This document shows positions 1 through 9,207 of a stretch of DNA of 64,000 nucleotides, one piece after another (within the stretch, counting starts at the first letter, position 1; the number at the start of each line of letters is the position of its first letter). The stretch lies in the NCBI GenBank assembly GCA_009761415.1, contig QUOL01000005.1, positions 2,232,001-2,296,000 on the forward strand. Direction: 5' to 3'. Position numbers and translations under genes: made by a program. The notes below the pieces were generated by a model, which did no database searches, was not told where the DNA came from, and worked only from the letters and a program-made list of their open reading frames with translations. The stretch comes from Sarcomyxa edulis (lineage: Eukaryota > Basidiomycota > Agaricomycetes > Agaricales > Mycenaceae).

Positions 1-500
1 AACGATTACAGGAGTCGGTCAAAACAAGAGAAAAAGGACTTGATTCAGTCGGCAGTACCACTCCCGGAACAAAGGAAGCTCTCCGGAATCAGTCCAGAGC
101 TGTCCGAAACCCTCGAAGCTCTCCGAAATCAGTTCAGAGCTGTCCGAAACCTTCGATAGCTCTCCGAAGACGTTTTATAAGCCGTCCAAAGCATCGATCA
201 GCTCTCCGAAAGCTGTCCGAGGCCTTCGTAGGTTTTCCAAGAACGAACCTATAGCTGTCCGAAGCCTCAAAACGGCCTACCGAGAACGAACCTACGAGTC
301 CGAAGCTTACCTTACACCTAATCATCTCATACCCACCTCACCACCGTTTTACGAACACATTATCCAAACACAAGTCACTGGGCATTAGGATTTCTCACTA
401 CGTAAAATCCCCTCCGAGAAAACGTCACCTTACCCCCTAGAGGCGAACTATAGTTAGGAAGTCTAGCACATCTACTCCTAGCACCGCAGTCCTCATCACA
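1..500 (+). repeat. 5' LTR, right-hand 500 bp only
   Basis: This stretch matches 15619-16118 base for base as far as I can read. It ends with TCATCACA at 500, followed by two bases (AC) and then the primer-binding site. The missing left part should hold U3 with the TATA box seen in the 3' copy at 15474. The identity implies a recent insertion. Confidence 0.93.
75..154 (+). repeat. Two tandem 40-bp repeats inside the LTR
   Basis: Two 40-bp units that each begin GAAGCTCTCCG and end GTCCGAAACC(C/T)TC lie head to tail, differing at three positions. They are followed by further scattered copies of the cores CTCTCCGAA and CTGTCCGA up to about position 300. The same array is in the 3' LTR at 15693-15772. 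They could be transcription-factor sites or slippage products; the sequence does not decide. Confidence 0.85.
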
Positions 501-502
501 AC

Positions 503-520
503 TGGAGCCCACCGCGAGGG
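503..520 (+). other. Primer-binding site for reverse transcription
   Basis: TGGAGCCCACCGCGAGGG starts two bases after the LTR end. TGG is the complement of the universal tRNA CCA end, and the remaining bases would pair with the 3' half of a tRNA acceptor and T stem. The implied tRNA has U at position 73; I cannot name the tRNA with confidence. Confidence 0.85.
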
Positions 521-530
521 GATTTAAAAG

Positions 531-3164
531 GTGTCTACTAGACGAGTTACCCGAGCCCAAACTCGTTTAGCTGAAGCAGAGCTTCAAGCCTTCTCTCAAA
601 CTTCCCGTATACCGCATTTATCCGTCGAATATCCACAAAGCGACCTTTCCGAAGAAACGACTCCGCCCGAATCGTCACCGCTATCGGACGTACCATCAAT
701 AAATCTTGATTGGTTGCCATCCCAAACACCTCCTTCCAACATAGATACCTCAGACGAAGAATTGCTCCCGCGTTCCGTTGAATCAGACACTATTTCAACA
801 GAGGCCTCCCTTACGCCCTCGGAAGACTCGGTTAGCCTAGCCCAGGGAAACGAACCGTCAAACAGTTTACCAGCTGAACCCTTATCTCACCTCCAATTGG
901 AATCTCGAATCCTATCCATCCCTTCCCGCCAAACTTCAACACAAGACCAAACGCAGACTCAGCCGCCTCCTCCGTCTCAGATACCGTTACCATCGAATCG
1001 CATAACCCCTCGAATATCCCAACCCCGAATACAGAAAAACCTTCCAACAATGACGTCAAGACCACCGCCCACCCGGACCAGCAGGGACGCTCCAAAATTT
1101 GATGGTCTCGACGAATCTGTTACAAGGTATTTCGAAGACATAGACCAAGTATGCACGGCGGCTGGGAAAGCGTCGGATAAAGAGAAAATCGACATGGCTA
1201 GGTACTACCTTGGGGCGGAAGACGAATCGCTTTGGAAGGTGGTTACCGCGAAAGACTGGGACGCCTTCAAATCCGAAGTCCGGAAGCTTTATCCCGGATC
1301 AGACGAGAAAAAGAAATATACGCTCAATGATCTAGAGGTCTTGCTTGCAAAAGAAGCAGCAATACCGATTAACACCAAATCGGACTTTGGAAAATACCAT
1401 CGTTCTTTCACCAGGATATCGCATCATCTCAAAGACCAGAACAAGATCTCTGCGAAAGAAGAGAATCGCCTTTACGTAAAAGGACTCCACCCGCAGTTCC
1501 TGGTCCAGCTAATGGCCCGACTAAAAATCAAGAAGCCCGACCAGGAACTCGACGAACCATATATGATCGATGACCTCTACAAGGAAGGCCAACATATCCT
1601 AGGAGGACAGGTTCTTTACAGCGGAACACAGACGACCGGAATGGATCCGGTAGTTAAACAAGAAATAGACGAAATGTCGAGGGAAATAAAGGCGCTTAAT
1701 AGGGAGTTAGCAGCAAGCATGAGTACGTTGGCAGCCACGTTATCAAACATGGGGGCAAACCAGGCCATGTCGTACAATAACCGTTACCAAGGCTATGTCC
1801 CGGCGCAGGGAAGGGCACCTAACCCATTCCTCGATCGATCCCCTGTCCGAAGAACTCAAAACGGTCCAGGAAACGGCTCGGTTTGTGCGTTCTGTTCGGA
1901 CACGTCTCACTTCATTCGAGACTGTCCGAAGGTCGCCGAATTTATCAGAGATGGGAAATGCATGCGAAACATGAACGGAAAAGTCGTACTTCCGAACGGA
2001 GCATGGGTTCCTTCAAACATAGAAGGAACCAACTTGGCTGCCAGAATCAACAGGTACCATGAAATGTATCCGGGATCGATTATAAATGGCGTCAACTTTG
2101 TACGCGATGCACCTCCCCATGCCTCTACCATGTGGTTTGCATCGTCCGGAGAAACTTCTAGTTCGTACTACAAAGAATCAAGGATCGAGGAGATCGAGGA
2201 AGAAGAAGAAGACATCGGAGAAGTCCTAGCAAACGAACAAGCAAGAAAAACCCGTAATGGCAGACCGCTGGAACCTACGGAGAAACCTGTACCTGCTATG
2301 CGAAGGAAAGGACCCCCCGGACGACCTCAGCCGCTCCCTGACGATCCGGTCAGCCAAGTTCCTCCCAAAAGGAAGACGGTAGAATTCGAAAAGGATGCGA
2401 CCGAAGGAAGGAAGCAGGTACAAACTGGTCCGCAGTATAAATTCTCAACGCCGATAGAAGATCCGGAGTTGGCAAAAAGGGTCTTGAACCGATCACTCGA
2501 TACTCAGATATCCATCTCACAAAGAGAGTTACTTTCGCTTAGCCTAGATGTCAGAAAACAGTACAAGGAACTGGTGTCTACTAAAAGGATTCCGACGGTT
2601 GGACGACTCGAGTCGATTAATCCGGACAACATCGACGAACCGGACTCCAGCTATATCCTTCGATACGAAAATCCGAACGGACCGGATGAAGAAATTCTCC
2701 TCACGGGCTCATCCATTGAAAAACTCAGAGTAATCTACCCGACTATCGAGGATGAAAAGGTCGAATGTGTGTTGGACGGAGGATCGGAAATAATTGCCAT
2801 GAACAAGGGACTTTGGCAGAAACTCGGAATACACTTGAGACCGGACCATAAAATCACTATGGAATCGGCCAATAGCCAGCACGACACGACTGCGGGACTT
2901 ATCGAGGACCTTAAATTTAATATCGGAGGACTCGAAATCTATCTGAAGGTCCATGTGGTGGAAAACGCTCCGTTCGAAATACTAATGGGACGACCATTCT
3001 TTAAACTAACGGGATGCGTTACCAAGGACTACACGACCGGAAACCAGGACCTGACCTTGACCTGCCCTAATACAGGGAAGGTTGTCACAGTTCCAACGTT
3101 CGTCAAACCAAAACGATCTTCACCGACGTCGGTGGGTTTTCGCCCGGTCGGAGGCCGTCAGTAG
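531..3164 (+). CDS. gag-pro: Gag-protease polyprotein (Ty3/gypsy)
   Basis: This 877-codon frame is open from just after the primer-binding site to a TAG. Residues 1-173 are rich in Ser, Thr, Pro and Gln. A capsid-like region starts near residue 184 (RDAPKFDG). A zinc knuckle C-X2-C-X4-H-X4-C lies at residues 452-465. A retropepsin domain follows, with the active-site segment VLDGGSE (Asp at about residue 749) and the later ILMGRPFF segment. The usual Asp-Ser/Thr-Gly is Asp-Gly-Gly here. The frame begins with GTG at 531 because an in-frame TAA lies at 525; the first ATG is at 1050 (residue 174). Translation may therefore start at 1050, at a non-AUG codon, or after splicing. The product would form virus-like particles and process the polyprotein. 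Confidence 0.88.
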   Translation: MSTRRVTRAQTRLAEAELQAFSQTSRIPHLSVEYPQSDLSEETTPPESSPLSDVPSINLDWLPSQTPPSNIDTSDEELLPRSVESDTISTEASLTPSEDSVSLAQGNEPSNSLPAEPLSHLQLESRILSIPSRQTSTQDQTQTQPPPPSQIPLPSNRITPRISQPRIQKNLPTMTSRPPPTRTSRDAPKFDGLDESVTRYFEDIDQVCTAAGKASDKEKIDMARYYLGAEDESLWKVVTAKDWDAFKSEVRKLYPGSDEKKKYTLNDLEVLLAKEAAIPINTKSDFGKYHRSFTRISHHLKDQNKISAKEENRLYVKGLHPQFLVQLMARLKIKKPDQELDEPYMIDDLYKEGQHILGGQVLYSGTQTTGMDPVVKQEIDEMSREIKALNRELAASMSTLAATLSNMGANQAMSYNNRYQGYVPAQGRAPNPFLDRSPVRRTQNGPGNGSVCAFCSDTSHFIRDCPKVAEFIRDGKCMRNMNGKVVLPNGAWVPSNIEGTNLAARINRYHEMYPGSIINGVNFVRDAPPHASTMWFASSGETSSSYYKESRIEEIEEEEEDIGEVLANEQARKTRNGRPLEPTEKPVPAMRRKGPPGRPQPLPDDPVSQVPPKRKTVEFEKDATEGRKQVQTGPQYKFSTPIEDPELAKRVLNRSLDTQISISQRELLSLSLDVRKQYKELVSTKRIPTVGRLESINPDNIDEPDSSYILRYENPNGPDEEILLTGSSIEKLRVIYPTIEDEKVECVLDGGSEIIAMNKGLWQKLGIHLRPDHKITMESANSQHDTTAGLIEDLKFNIGGLEIYLKVHVVENAPFEILMGRPFFKLTGCVTKDYTTGNQDLTLTCPNTGKVVTVPTFVKPKRSSPTSVGFRPVGGRQ
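3134..3140 (+). promoter_or_regulatory. Candidate -1 ribosomal frameshift heptamer G GGT TTT
   Basis: In the gag-pro frame the codons read GTG GGT TTT, so the bases G GGT TTT fit the canonical X XXY YYZ pattern. The heptamer lies 21 bases before the gag-pro TAG. The pol frame is -1 relative to gag-pro and is open from 3071, so the two frames overlap by 94 bases that include the heptamer. A slip here would make a Gag-Pro-Pol fusion without a pol ATG. A downstream stem or pseudoknot was not computed. Confidence 0.6.
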
Positions 3165-6100
3165 TCGAGACGAACCTTCGAAAAAGCATATCGGTCAAGT
3201 ATTTTACGGTGACCGACGATACCCAGACTGCTGAAATTAACGATCATAATGTAACAACGAACTCGACGACACGATTTTCCCCTTCCAGACTGGGCCACCC
3301 AGCAAGTAACATATTTACCGGAACGCACTACGAAAACACGGAAACGGAGGGAGCGGAGCAAACCCTCAACCAGCCCTCATGTGAAAATTGTATACTAAAT
3401 GAAAATACGCAATGCCTGACGCTTTCGGACAACAAAATACCGCAGAAGAAAAAGAAGGGGAAGAAGTACAAACCGGTAGATAAAAGGACCCAACCGGTCG
3501 CTGCTACGCTACCAGAGGAATACAGGATAGTACGAAAGTTCCCGTCGGACCCGCTGGAAACGCTGCCTGAGCTACCAACACGTCCACCGCGATTCGAACC
3601 GGGCACGAGATATACGATGGAAAGGATGATGGAACAGAATATCAACCCGGACGGCTTTCTATGGCCTGAGGAAGAAAAACTAGTCCATCATATAATCAAA
3701 ACGCACGAAATGGCGTTCGCCTGGAACGAGATGGAAAAGGGCCACTTCAGATCGGACTACTTCGAACCGATTAAGCTCCCAGTTCTCGAACACACCCCTT
3801 GGAGCTATAAAAACATTCCGATACCACCGGGGATACGAGATAAGGTGGTACAGGCAGTTAAAGACAAGATAGCGGCAGGAGTATATGAACCATCGAATTC
3901 ATCATACAGGTCGAGGTGGTTCTGCGTGCCAAAGAAGGATGGGGTATCGTTAAGGATTGTGCATGACTTACAGCCTCTTAATGCTGTAACGATAAAGGAC
4001 GCGGGCTGCCCGCCGATCGTCGAAGTCTATGCGGAATCCTTCGGTGGGGCCACGATATATGGAATGTTCGATCTGTTTGTGGGATTCGACCACAGAATCC
4101 TCGCTATACCTTCAAGGGATCTTACGACGTTCCAAACGCCGATGGGCACTTTTAGGCTAACAAGGCTTCCACAAGGATACACTAACTCGGTCCAGATACA
4201 ACAGGGTGATGTTTCATTCATTCTGCAAGACGAGATTCCGAGCATCACACAACCGTTCGTGGACGATTGTCCGGTGAAGGGACCAGCAACGTACTACCAA
4301 TCGGAAACTGGGGAATACGAGACAATACCAGACAACCCAGGGATAAGGAGATTCGTGTGGGAACACCTGGTGAATGTCAATCGAATCATTCACCGAATAA
4401 GGCATGCAGGAGGAACGTTCAACGCCAAGAAATCATTTTTGGCAGTACCATCGGTTGTCATCGTTGGCCACCGCTGTAACGTGCATGGCAGGGTCCCGGA
4501 TGAAACAAAGGTTCAGAAAATCAAAGATTGGCCACCCTGCGAAGATTTAACAGATGTCCGAGCCTTCCTAGGAACGCTCGGACTAATGAGGATCTTCATA
4601 AAGAACTTCTCGCTACATGCGCGGCCGCTGGTCATGCTTACACGAAAGGATGTCGATTTCGTCTTCGGATTGCCACAGATAAAAGCCATGGAAACGCTCA
4701 AACATCTCTTAATAACCTCTCCGGCACTCCGAGCGATAGATTACCACTCGGAAAGGATGGTATATCTAGTTGTTGATTCATCTTGGAGGGCGATGGGCTG
4801 TGTCCTGCTGCAGCTCGGACAAGATGGGATCGAATATCCGTCTAGATTTGGCTCTATTACGTGGAATGAACGCGAGCAAGGATACTCCCAGGCAAAAATC
4901 GAACTCTATGGCTTATTCAGGGCCCTCAGGGCTTATAGGCTATACATAGTCGGGGTTAAAAACCTGACGGTCCGAACAGATGCGAAATATATCAAAGGAA
5001 TGCTAAATAATCCGGATATACAACCTAATGCGGCTATCAATAGATGGATAGCAGCTATCCAGCTATTCACGTTCAAACTAGAACACATTCCAGGAACGGC
5101 GATGGGGCCGGCGGACGGTCTATCTAGACGACGAAAGGCCCCGGAAGACTCGGAAGAGGAAGACGACGTCGAAGAATGGATCGATAGGGCGTGCGGATTT
5201 TCGGTCGAAATGCTAAACTGGAACGATAACAGAGCTCGGTCAATATTGGATACGGTGCCGCCTCATCGATTAATGATAAATGAGCGCGATTTCCCTGAAG
5301 CAATAGCAAAGGCGTATTTCGCCTCGCTACCTGACCGAAGAAGAGAAGTATCGGCAGTCCTTATTGGCGAAGTTGTCCCGAACGTGGTTATTCCCCAGTC
5401 AACTCTTGCTATCAAACAAGACGAGGAACTTGTACGAATAACTGAGTACCTTGAAACAGCGAGCAGGCCCGAAGGATTGTCCGATAAACAATTCAAAGCG
5501 TTTATGAAGAAAGCGGCTCACTTCTTTGTCCTGAATGGGCAATTATGGAGAAAGGACAGACAGCTAAAACACAAAATCGTACTTCCACCGGAGAAGAGGA
5601 TTCAAATGATGTCCGAGCTCCACGATAAATTCGGCCATAAAGCGACTTGGACAACGAAGGTCAGGCTGATGGATAGGTTTTGGTGGCCAAGTATGAGCAG
5701 AGATGTGTCCTGGTTCGTCAGGACATGTCACCAATGCCAACTCCGAAACAGTTCGAAGATACACATTCCTCCGACCGTGGCGGTTCCGTTTCCGCTATTC
5801 GGGAAAATTTACATGGACACAATGCACCTTCCTACAGTTGATGGCTTTCATGTGATTGCTCATGGACGATGCTCGCTCAGCTCATATCCGGAGTGGAGAA
5901 TGCTGAAAAATGAGAGTGCTATTAATCTGGCCAGCTTCATCTTCGAAGATGTCCTATGCAGATGGGGAAGTATAATGGAGATCGTCACGGACAATGGGAA
6001 ACCTTGGGTCAAAGCGGTCGATCACCTCAAAAAGCAGTACGGAATCAATCATATACGAATTTCGGGTTATAATTCACAAGCGCAAGGGGTCATCGAGCGA

Positions 6101-6913
6101 AAGCATTACGATGTCCGAGAATCGCTCATTAAGTCGTGCGATGGGAACCAGTCGATTTGGCCGAAAGCAGCGCACGCTATATTCTGGGCCGAGCGGATTA
6201 CAATTCAGAAATCCACGGGGTATTCGCCATATTACATAGCGCACGGTGTCCAGGCGATACATCCGTTTGATTTGGAACAGTCAACGTACATGCACCCGTT
6301 CATCGACGAAGAAATGGACTTCGGAGAACTCATAACGCGAAGAGCGATGAAGCTTCAAAGACGGGAAAAGGAGCTATCCAAAATACAGAGAGACAAGTAT
6401 AAGGCTAGGCTCGAGTCGGCGGAGCAGTTCTTGAAAAAATATGAAGGACAGATTTACGACTTCAAGTTTGCCCCGGGCAGGCTTGTACTCATCAGAAACA
6501 CAAGGATCGAGAAGGAGCTGAATAACAAGATGAAGCCCCGATATATAGGTCCGATGGTTGTCGTCCGACAAACGAAGTCGGGGAGTTATATACTCTCCGA
6601 AGTCAATGGTGCGATCGCGGAACATCGCTTTGCGGCGCACCGATTGGTACCCTACTTCAGGAGGAACGAAATCACTATTCAAGTCACGACTCTAGTGGGT
6701 AAAACTACGAAACAGCTGGATGACATGGCGGATGATGATACACCGGACGAGTACAGCTTGGTGGAGCCAGGGGACGATTCTCTACCAGGGACATACAGGA
6801 CGAGACTTTGGCAGTTTCCTAGAAGACCGGAGCACGAGGGCACGACACTAATACCGGAGCAGATGGGGCGGGGCGAACGTAGGACCAGCGAGGCAACGAA
6901 AAAGACTTTTTGA
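3140..6913 (+). CDS. pol: Pol polyprotein: reverse transcriptase, RNase H, integrase
   Basis: The -1 frame is open from 3071 to TGA at 6911-6913 with no stops. No ATG is suitably placed for a start, so I place the start at the putative frameshift site. In order, reading from 3209, there is an RT core with LRIVHDLQPLN near 3950, FDLFVGFDHR near 4070 and the catalytic FVDD at 4256-4267. RNase H follows from about 4755 (VYLVVDSS, then TDAKYIKG and ADGLSRR). The integrase has an H-X-H...C-X2-C zinc finger (5620-5740), then the DDE core with Asp near 5815, TDNG near 5988 and the Glu of VIERK near 6092. A GPY/F-like module (RYIGPMVVVRQ) lies near 6540. The C-terminus is charged and lacks a recognisable chromodomain. 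All catalytic residues are present, so the enzyme could be active. Confidence 0.92.
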   Translation, partial: SPGRRPSVVETNLRKSISVKYFTVTDDTQTAEINDHNVTTNSTTRFSPSRLGHPASNIFTGTHYENTETEGAEQTLNQPSCENCILNENTQCLTLSDNKIPQKKKKGKKYKPVDKRTQPVAATLPEEYRIVRKFPSDPLETLPELPTRPPRFEPGTRYTMERMMEQNINPDGFLWPEEEKLVHHIIKTHEMAFAWNEMEKGHFRSDYFEPIKLPVLEHTPWSYKNIPIPPGIRDKVVQAVKDKIAAGVYEPSNSSYRSRWFCVPKKDGVSLRIVHDLQPLNAVTIKDAGCPPIVEVYAESFGGATIYGMFDLFVGFDHRILAIPSRDLTTFQTPMGTFRLTRLPQGYTNSVQIQQGDVSFILQDEIPSITQPFVDDCPVKGPATYYQSETGEYETIPDNPGIRRFVWEHLVNVNRIIHRIRHAGGTFNAKKSFLAVPSVVIVGHRCNVHGRVPDETKVQKIKDWPPCEDLTDVRAFLGTLGLMRIFIKNFSLHARPLVMLTRKDVDFVFGLPQIKAMETLKHLLITSPALRAIDYHSERMVYLVVDSSWRAMGCVLLQLGQDGIEYPSRFGSITWNEREQGYSQAKIELYGLFRALRAYRLYIVGVKNLTVRTDAKYIKGMLNNPDIQPNAAINRWIAAIQLFTFKLEHIPGTAMGPADGLSRRRKAPEDSEEEDDVEEWIDRACGFSVEMLNWNDNRARSILDTVPPHRLMINERDFPEAIAKAYFASLPDRRREVSAVLIGEVVPNVVIPQSTLAIKQDEELVRITEYLETASRPEGLSDKQFKAFMKKAAHFFVLNGQLWRKDRQLKHKIVLPPEKRIQMMSELHDKFGHKATWTTKVRLMDRFWWPSMSRDVSWFVRTCHQCQLRNSSKIHIPPTVAVPFPLFGKIYMDTMHLPTVDGFHVIAHGRCSLSSYPEWRMLKNESAINLASFIFEDVLCRWGSIMEIVTDNGKPWVKAVDHLKKQYGINHIRISGYNSQAQGVIERKHYDVRESLIKSCDGNQSIWPKAAHAIFWAERITIQKSTGYSPYYIAHGVQAIHPFDLEQSTYMHPFIDEEMDFGELITRRAMKLQRREKELSKIQRDKYKARLESAEQFLKKYEGQIYDFKFAPGRLVLIRNTRIEKELNNKMKPRYIGPMVVVRQTKSGSYILSEVNGAIAEHRFAAHRLVPYFRRNEITIQVTTLVGKTTKQLDDMADDDTPDEYSLVEPGDDSLPGTYRTRLWQFPRRPEHEGTTLIPEQMGRGERRTSEATKKTF

Positions 6914-7066
6914 TTTTCAATTCACGCTCATCCGGCTTATTTAACAAATATGGATTCATATTATACATTAGGAAAGTGCCGTTCGGCAAGGGAAAGGTAT
7001 ACAAGGCGGGGATCCGTGACAAACTAATGAAACAAGCAAGAAGAAATGCAAGAAAATGGACTTATG

Positions 7067-7516
7067 TTACAAAAACGCCATTGCGATCTCCTCTTCATCC
7101 GCCTCGTCGATAGCATCCTCGATTAACACGCGATATGCCAAACTAATGTCCTTCATCACCTGATCAATAATCGGGGTCATATGATCGACGACAACGGGGC
7201 TTAGCACGCCGAAAGCAGACGAATCCCTGGCACCATCAAGAAGGCGGGACCTGGAATCGCGAACGACGGCATCCATCTTCTCGCTGCGTGCGATACTGGA
7301 TTCAGACTGCGGTTGAGGATGATGTTCCGGAGACAGGCGAATAATTGGACGCCCTGGGTCGATGCGCGGAAACGGGCCAGGGGCGGCGTTATGAAAATCG
7401 GGACGGGCTGACGAACTGGCGATTGGGCTTGCTAGGATTCTAGCTTCACCAGAGACGTCACTTGAAACCATCTCGGGCTTCTTCAGGACCTTGATGCAAC
7501 CGGTAGCGCGAGCCAT
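7067..7516 (-). CDS. Antisense gene G: hypothetical 149-aa protein in the retroelement
   Basis: The ORF begins with ATG at 7516 and ends with TAA, 153 bp beyond the convergent pol stop. The N-terminal two thirds are rich in Ser, Pro and Arg and look disordered. The last 40 residues (SPVVVDHMTPIIDQVMKDIS, then an acidic DEADEEE run) could form helices. I recognise no family. A weaker TATAAT lies about 36 bp upstream, but a good 3' splice site (CCCTTTTTAG at about 7525) also precedes the ATG, so this may be the last exon of gene F rather than a separate gene. Confidence 0.45.
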   Translation of the reverse strand: MARATGCIKVLKKPEMVSSDVSGEARILASPIASSSARPDFHNAAPGPFPRIDPGRPIIRLSPEHHPQPQSESSIARSEKMDAVVRDSRSRLLDGARDSSAFGVLSPVVVDHMTPIIDQVMKDISLAYRVLIEDAIDEADEEEIAMAFL

Positions 7517-7675
7517 TGATTCGCCTAAAAAGGGAAATTTCTACGGTTTCAATTATACCCGTCGCCCTGAAGAAAAGGCTTACTGAGATTATCTTCTCCA
7601 TCTGCGAGACTGCAAACGGATTGCTTTCCTTCGCAGAAGTCGCAAGGCCGAGATCTGAAACCGAGGCAAGGAACA

Positions 7676-8533
7676 TCATCGCGAATACATTCGGAGCATC
7701 GGTAGTCCTTGAAAGAAGGGAGTCAGCCGGCTAAAAATATGAAATGAAGCAAAGGAAGGACCGACTCTGGCTCGAATAAAGTAGAGACGGTTCTTCCTGC
7801 CTCTCTGATTCTGCCGTGCGGAGGAAAGTGCTCGATGAGCCTCAGCTGCTGGAAGCACGGTGATTCTGGGTACAGGGGAGCCGGTGATTTTTTTCGACCG
7901 ACGGGTAGACCGCCTGGCCTGCTTCTTCCTTGGGGAGTCACTTTCGGGTTCGACATCACTAGTAGCTAAACCATTCGGGCGCGAGCAGTTTTAATAATTA
8001 ACCTACGAGCCCGGGAGGAGTACTTACAAGAATCGGCTGGTTCGTCGCTCGAAAGCTCAGGATCGCAGCTAGCAATAACCATGGTGCGCGGAAGATTATA
8101 CGAAATAGCTTCAAGAATAAAGTCGGGAACGTAGGGAAAATTGTTGATGAACTTTATGACAGAAGAATTCAGCTCCGGGAAATTGTGGAAGCAAGCTGGT
8201 GGCGTGCTGGGATAACCGATCGATAAAAGGTTAAACATCATGGATCTCAATTCCTTCGATGATTTCGTGATACGATCAGGCATTAGCTGCCTGTACACGC
8301 CAAAAAGTGACCCGGGAATTCGTCTAGTGGATACAAGGGCGCTCCGCTGACTAGCCGAGAGGTTTCGTAAATCGACATCGCCAGAGAGGGCGGACAAGAG
8401 AGGTTGCGCAACGGTGCCATCCAGAATATCTGAACAAGATTCGTTAGCAAACCGACATAGACGATGAAGGAGTTCACAAACCATAAATTGACCGGTTGAA
8501 CCTTCCAGTCGACGTACGGGTAGCGGACGACAT
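7676..8533 (-). CDS. Antisense gene F: hypothetical protein with nuclear-localisation-like basic cluster
   Basis: My three-exon model is 8482-8533, 8028-8429 and 7676-7965, giving 247 aa. Intron 1 (8430-8481, 52 nt) has a CTAAC branch site and ends TTCAG. Intron 2 (7966-8027, 62 nt) has a consensus GTAAGT donor and ends TTTAG. All phases fit. Exon 2 encodes a mostly helical region, and its end plus exon 3 supply an acidic stretch (ELSSDEP) followed by PRKKQARRSTRRSKK, a likely nuclear localisation signal. No known family is recognised and similarity to genes A-E is unclear. The start is the least certain part: the frame is also open upstream to 8686 without an ATG, and a TATAAG lies far upstream at 8863-8868. 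Confidence 0.5.
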
Positions 8534-9207
8534 ATCTGATTCCTGACGAAGTGAAAAAGGATACTGTAACGAAAAGAGGTTTCGAGAACAAAAGAACTCT
8601 CCCAGATAAATCTCAGCCCGGATATCTCCAGCCACGTGGAGAGAAGCCGAATCGATTGCCGAAACGATAAAGCCTTTGGTAAACAACCGCTCACAAGAAA
8701 GAAGAACGATGGTCTATAAGGTGGAAGAAAAAGGGGAGGGGGAATGAATTAAAACCTGGAAGTCAAAATACGAACGTCAAATTGGAAGAACACGAAAGGA
8801 AGAAATACGAAGAACCGAAATACGAAACAAGCAAGAAAGAATAGTATGGTTGGCGCATGGGGCTTATAACCTCAAATACGGAACGGATAGAGAGCGACGG
8901 CTCTCCTGTACACAGTGACGAAATACTGCGAAAAGACCACGGACGATAAACGATCGGAAGAAATTGGAAGAAAAACGACTATGCGGGGTTCGGAGACGGT
9001 AGATCTGGCTGGCCAGCGGATCTACCGACGCAGACCGAACCCAATTATGCGCTGATATGATAAAAGTATGCAACTCACGACATTTTACAGATTTACAAGG
9101 AGACCGAGACGCTGGGTCTCACACTATGCAAAATTATGAACGAATTATGCGCCTGTTATCAGGCATTTATTTTACAGAGACAAGGAATCGGAAACTCATC
9201 GGACGGT
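8534..9207. other. Gene-poor stretch between antisense genes E and F
   Basis: On the minus strand this is pyrimidine-rich (repeated TTTCG, TTCTTCC and GTATTTC words), as expected of a fungal promoter or 5' UTR for gene F. It contains TATAAG at 8863-8868. I see no convincing coding region. Confidence 0.5.

Noticed and set aside
134..325. Minus-strand ORF in both LTRs (134-325 and 15752-15943)
   Set aside because: It runs through the short tandem repeats and begins without a good context; repeats without stops make such frames by chance.
503..520. Naming the priming tRNA
   Set aside because: The implied U73 fits few tRNAs (for example Cys or Thr types), but I cannot match the rest from memory.
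6640..6913. Chromodomain at the integrase C-terminus
   Set aside because: The tail after the GPY/F-like module is acidic and Gly/Arg-rich, without the aromatic cage pattern.
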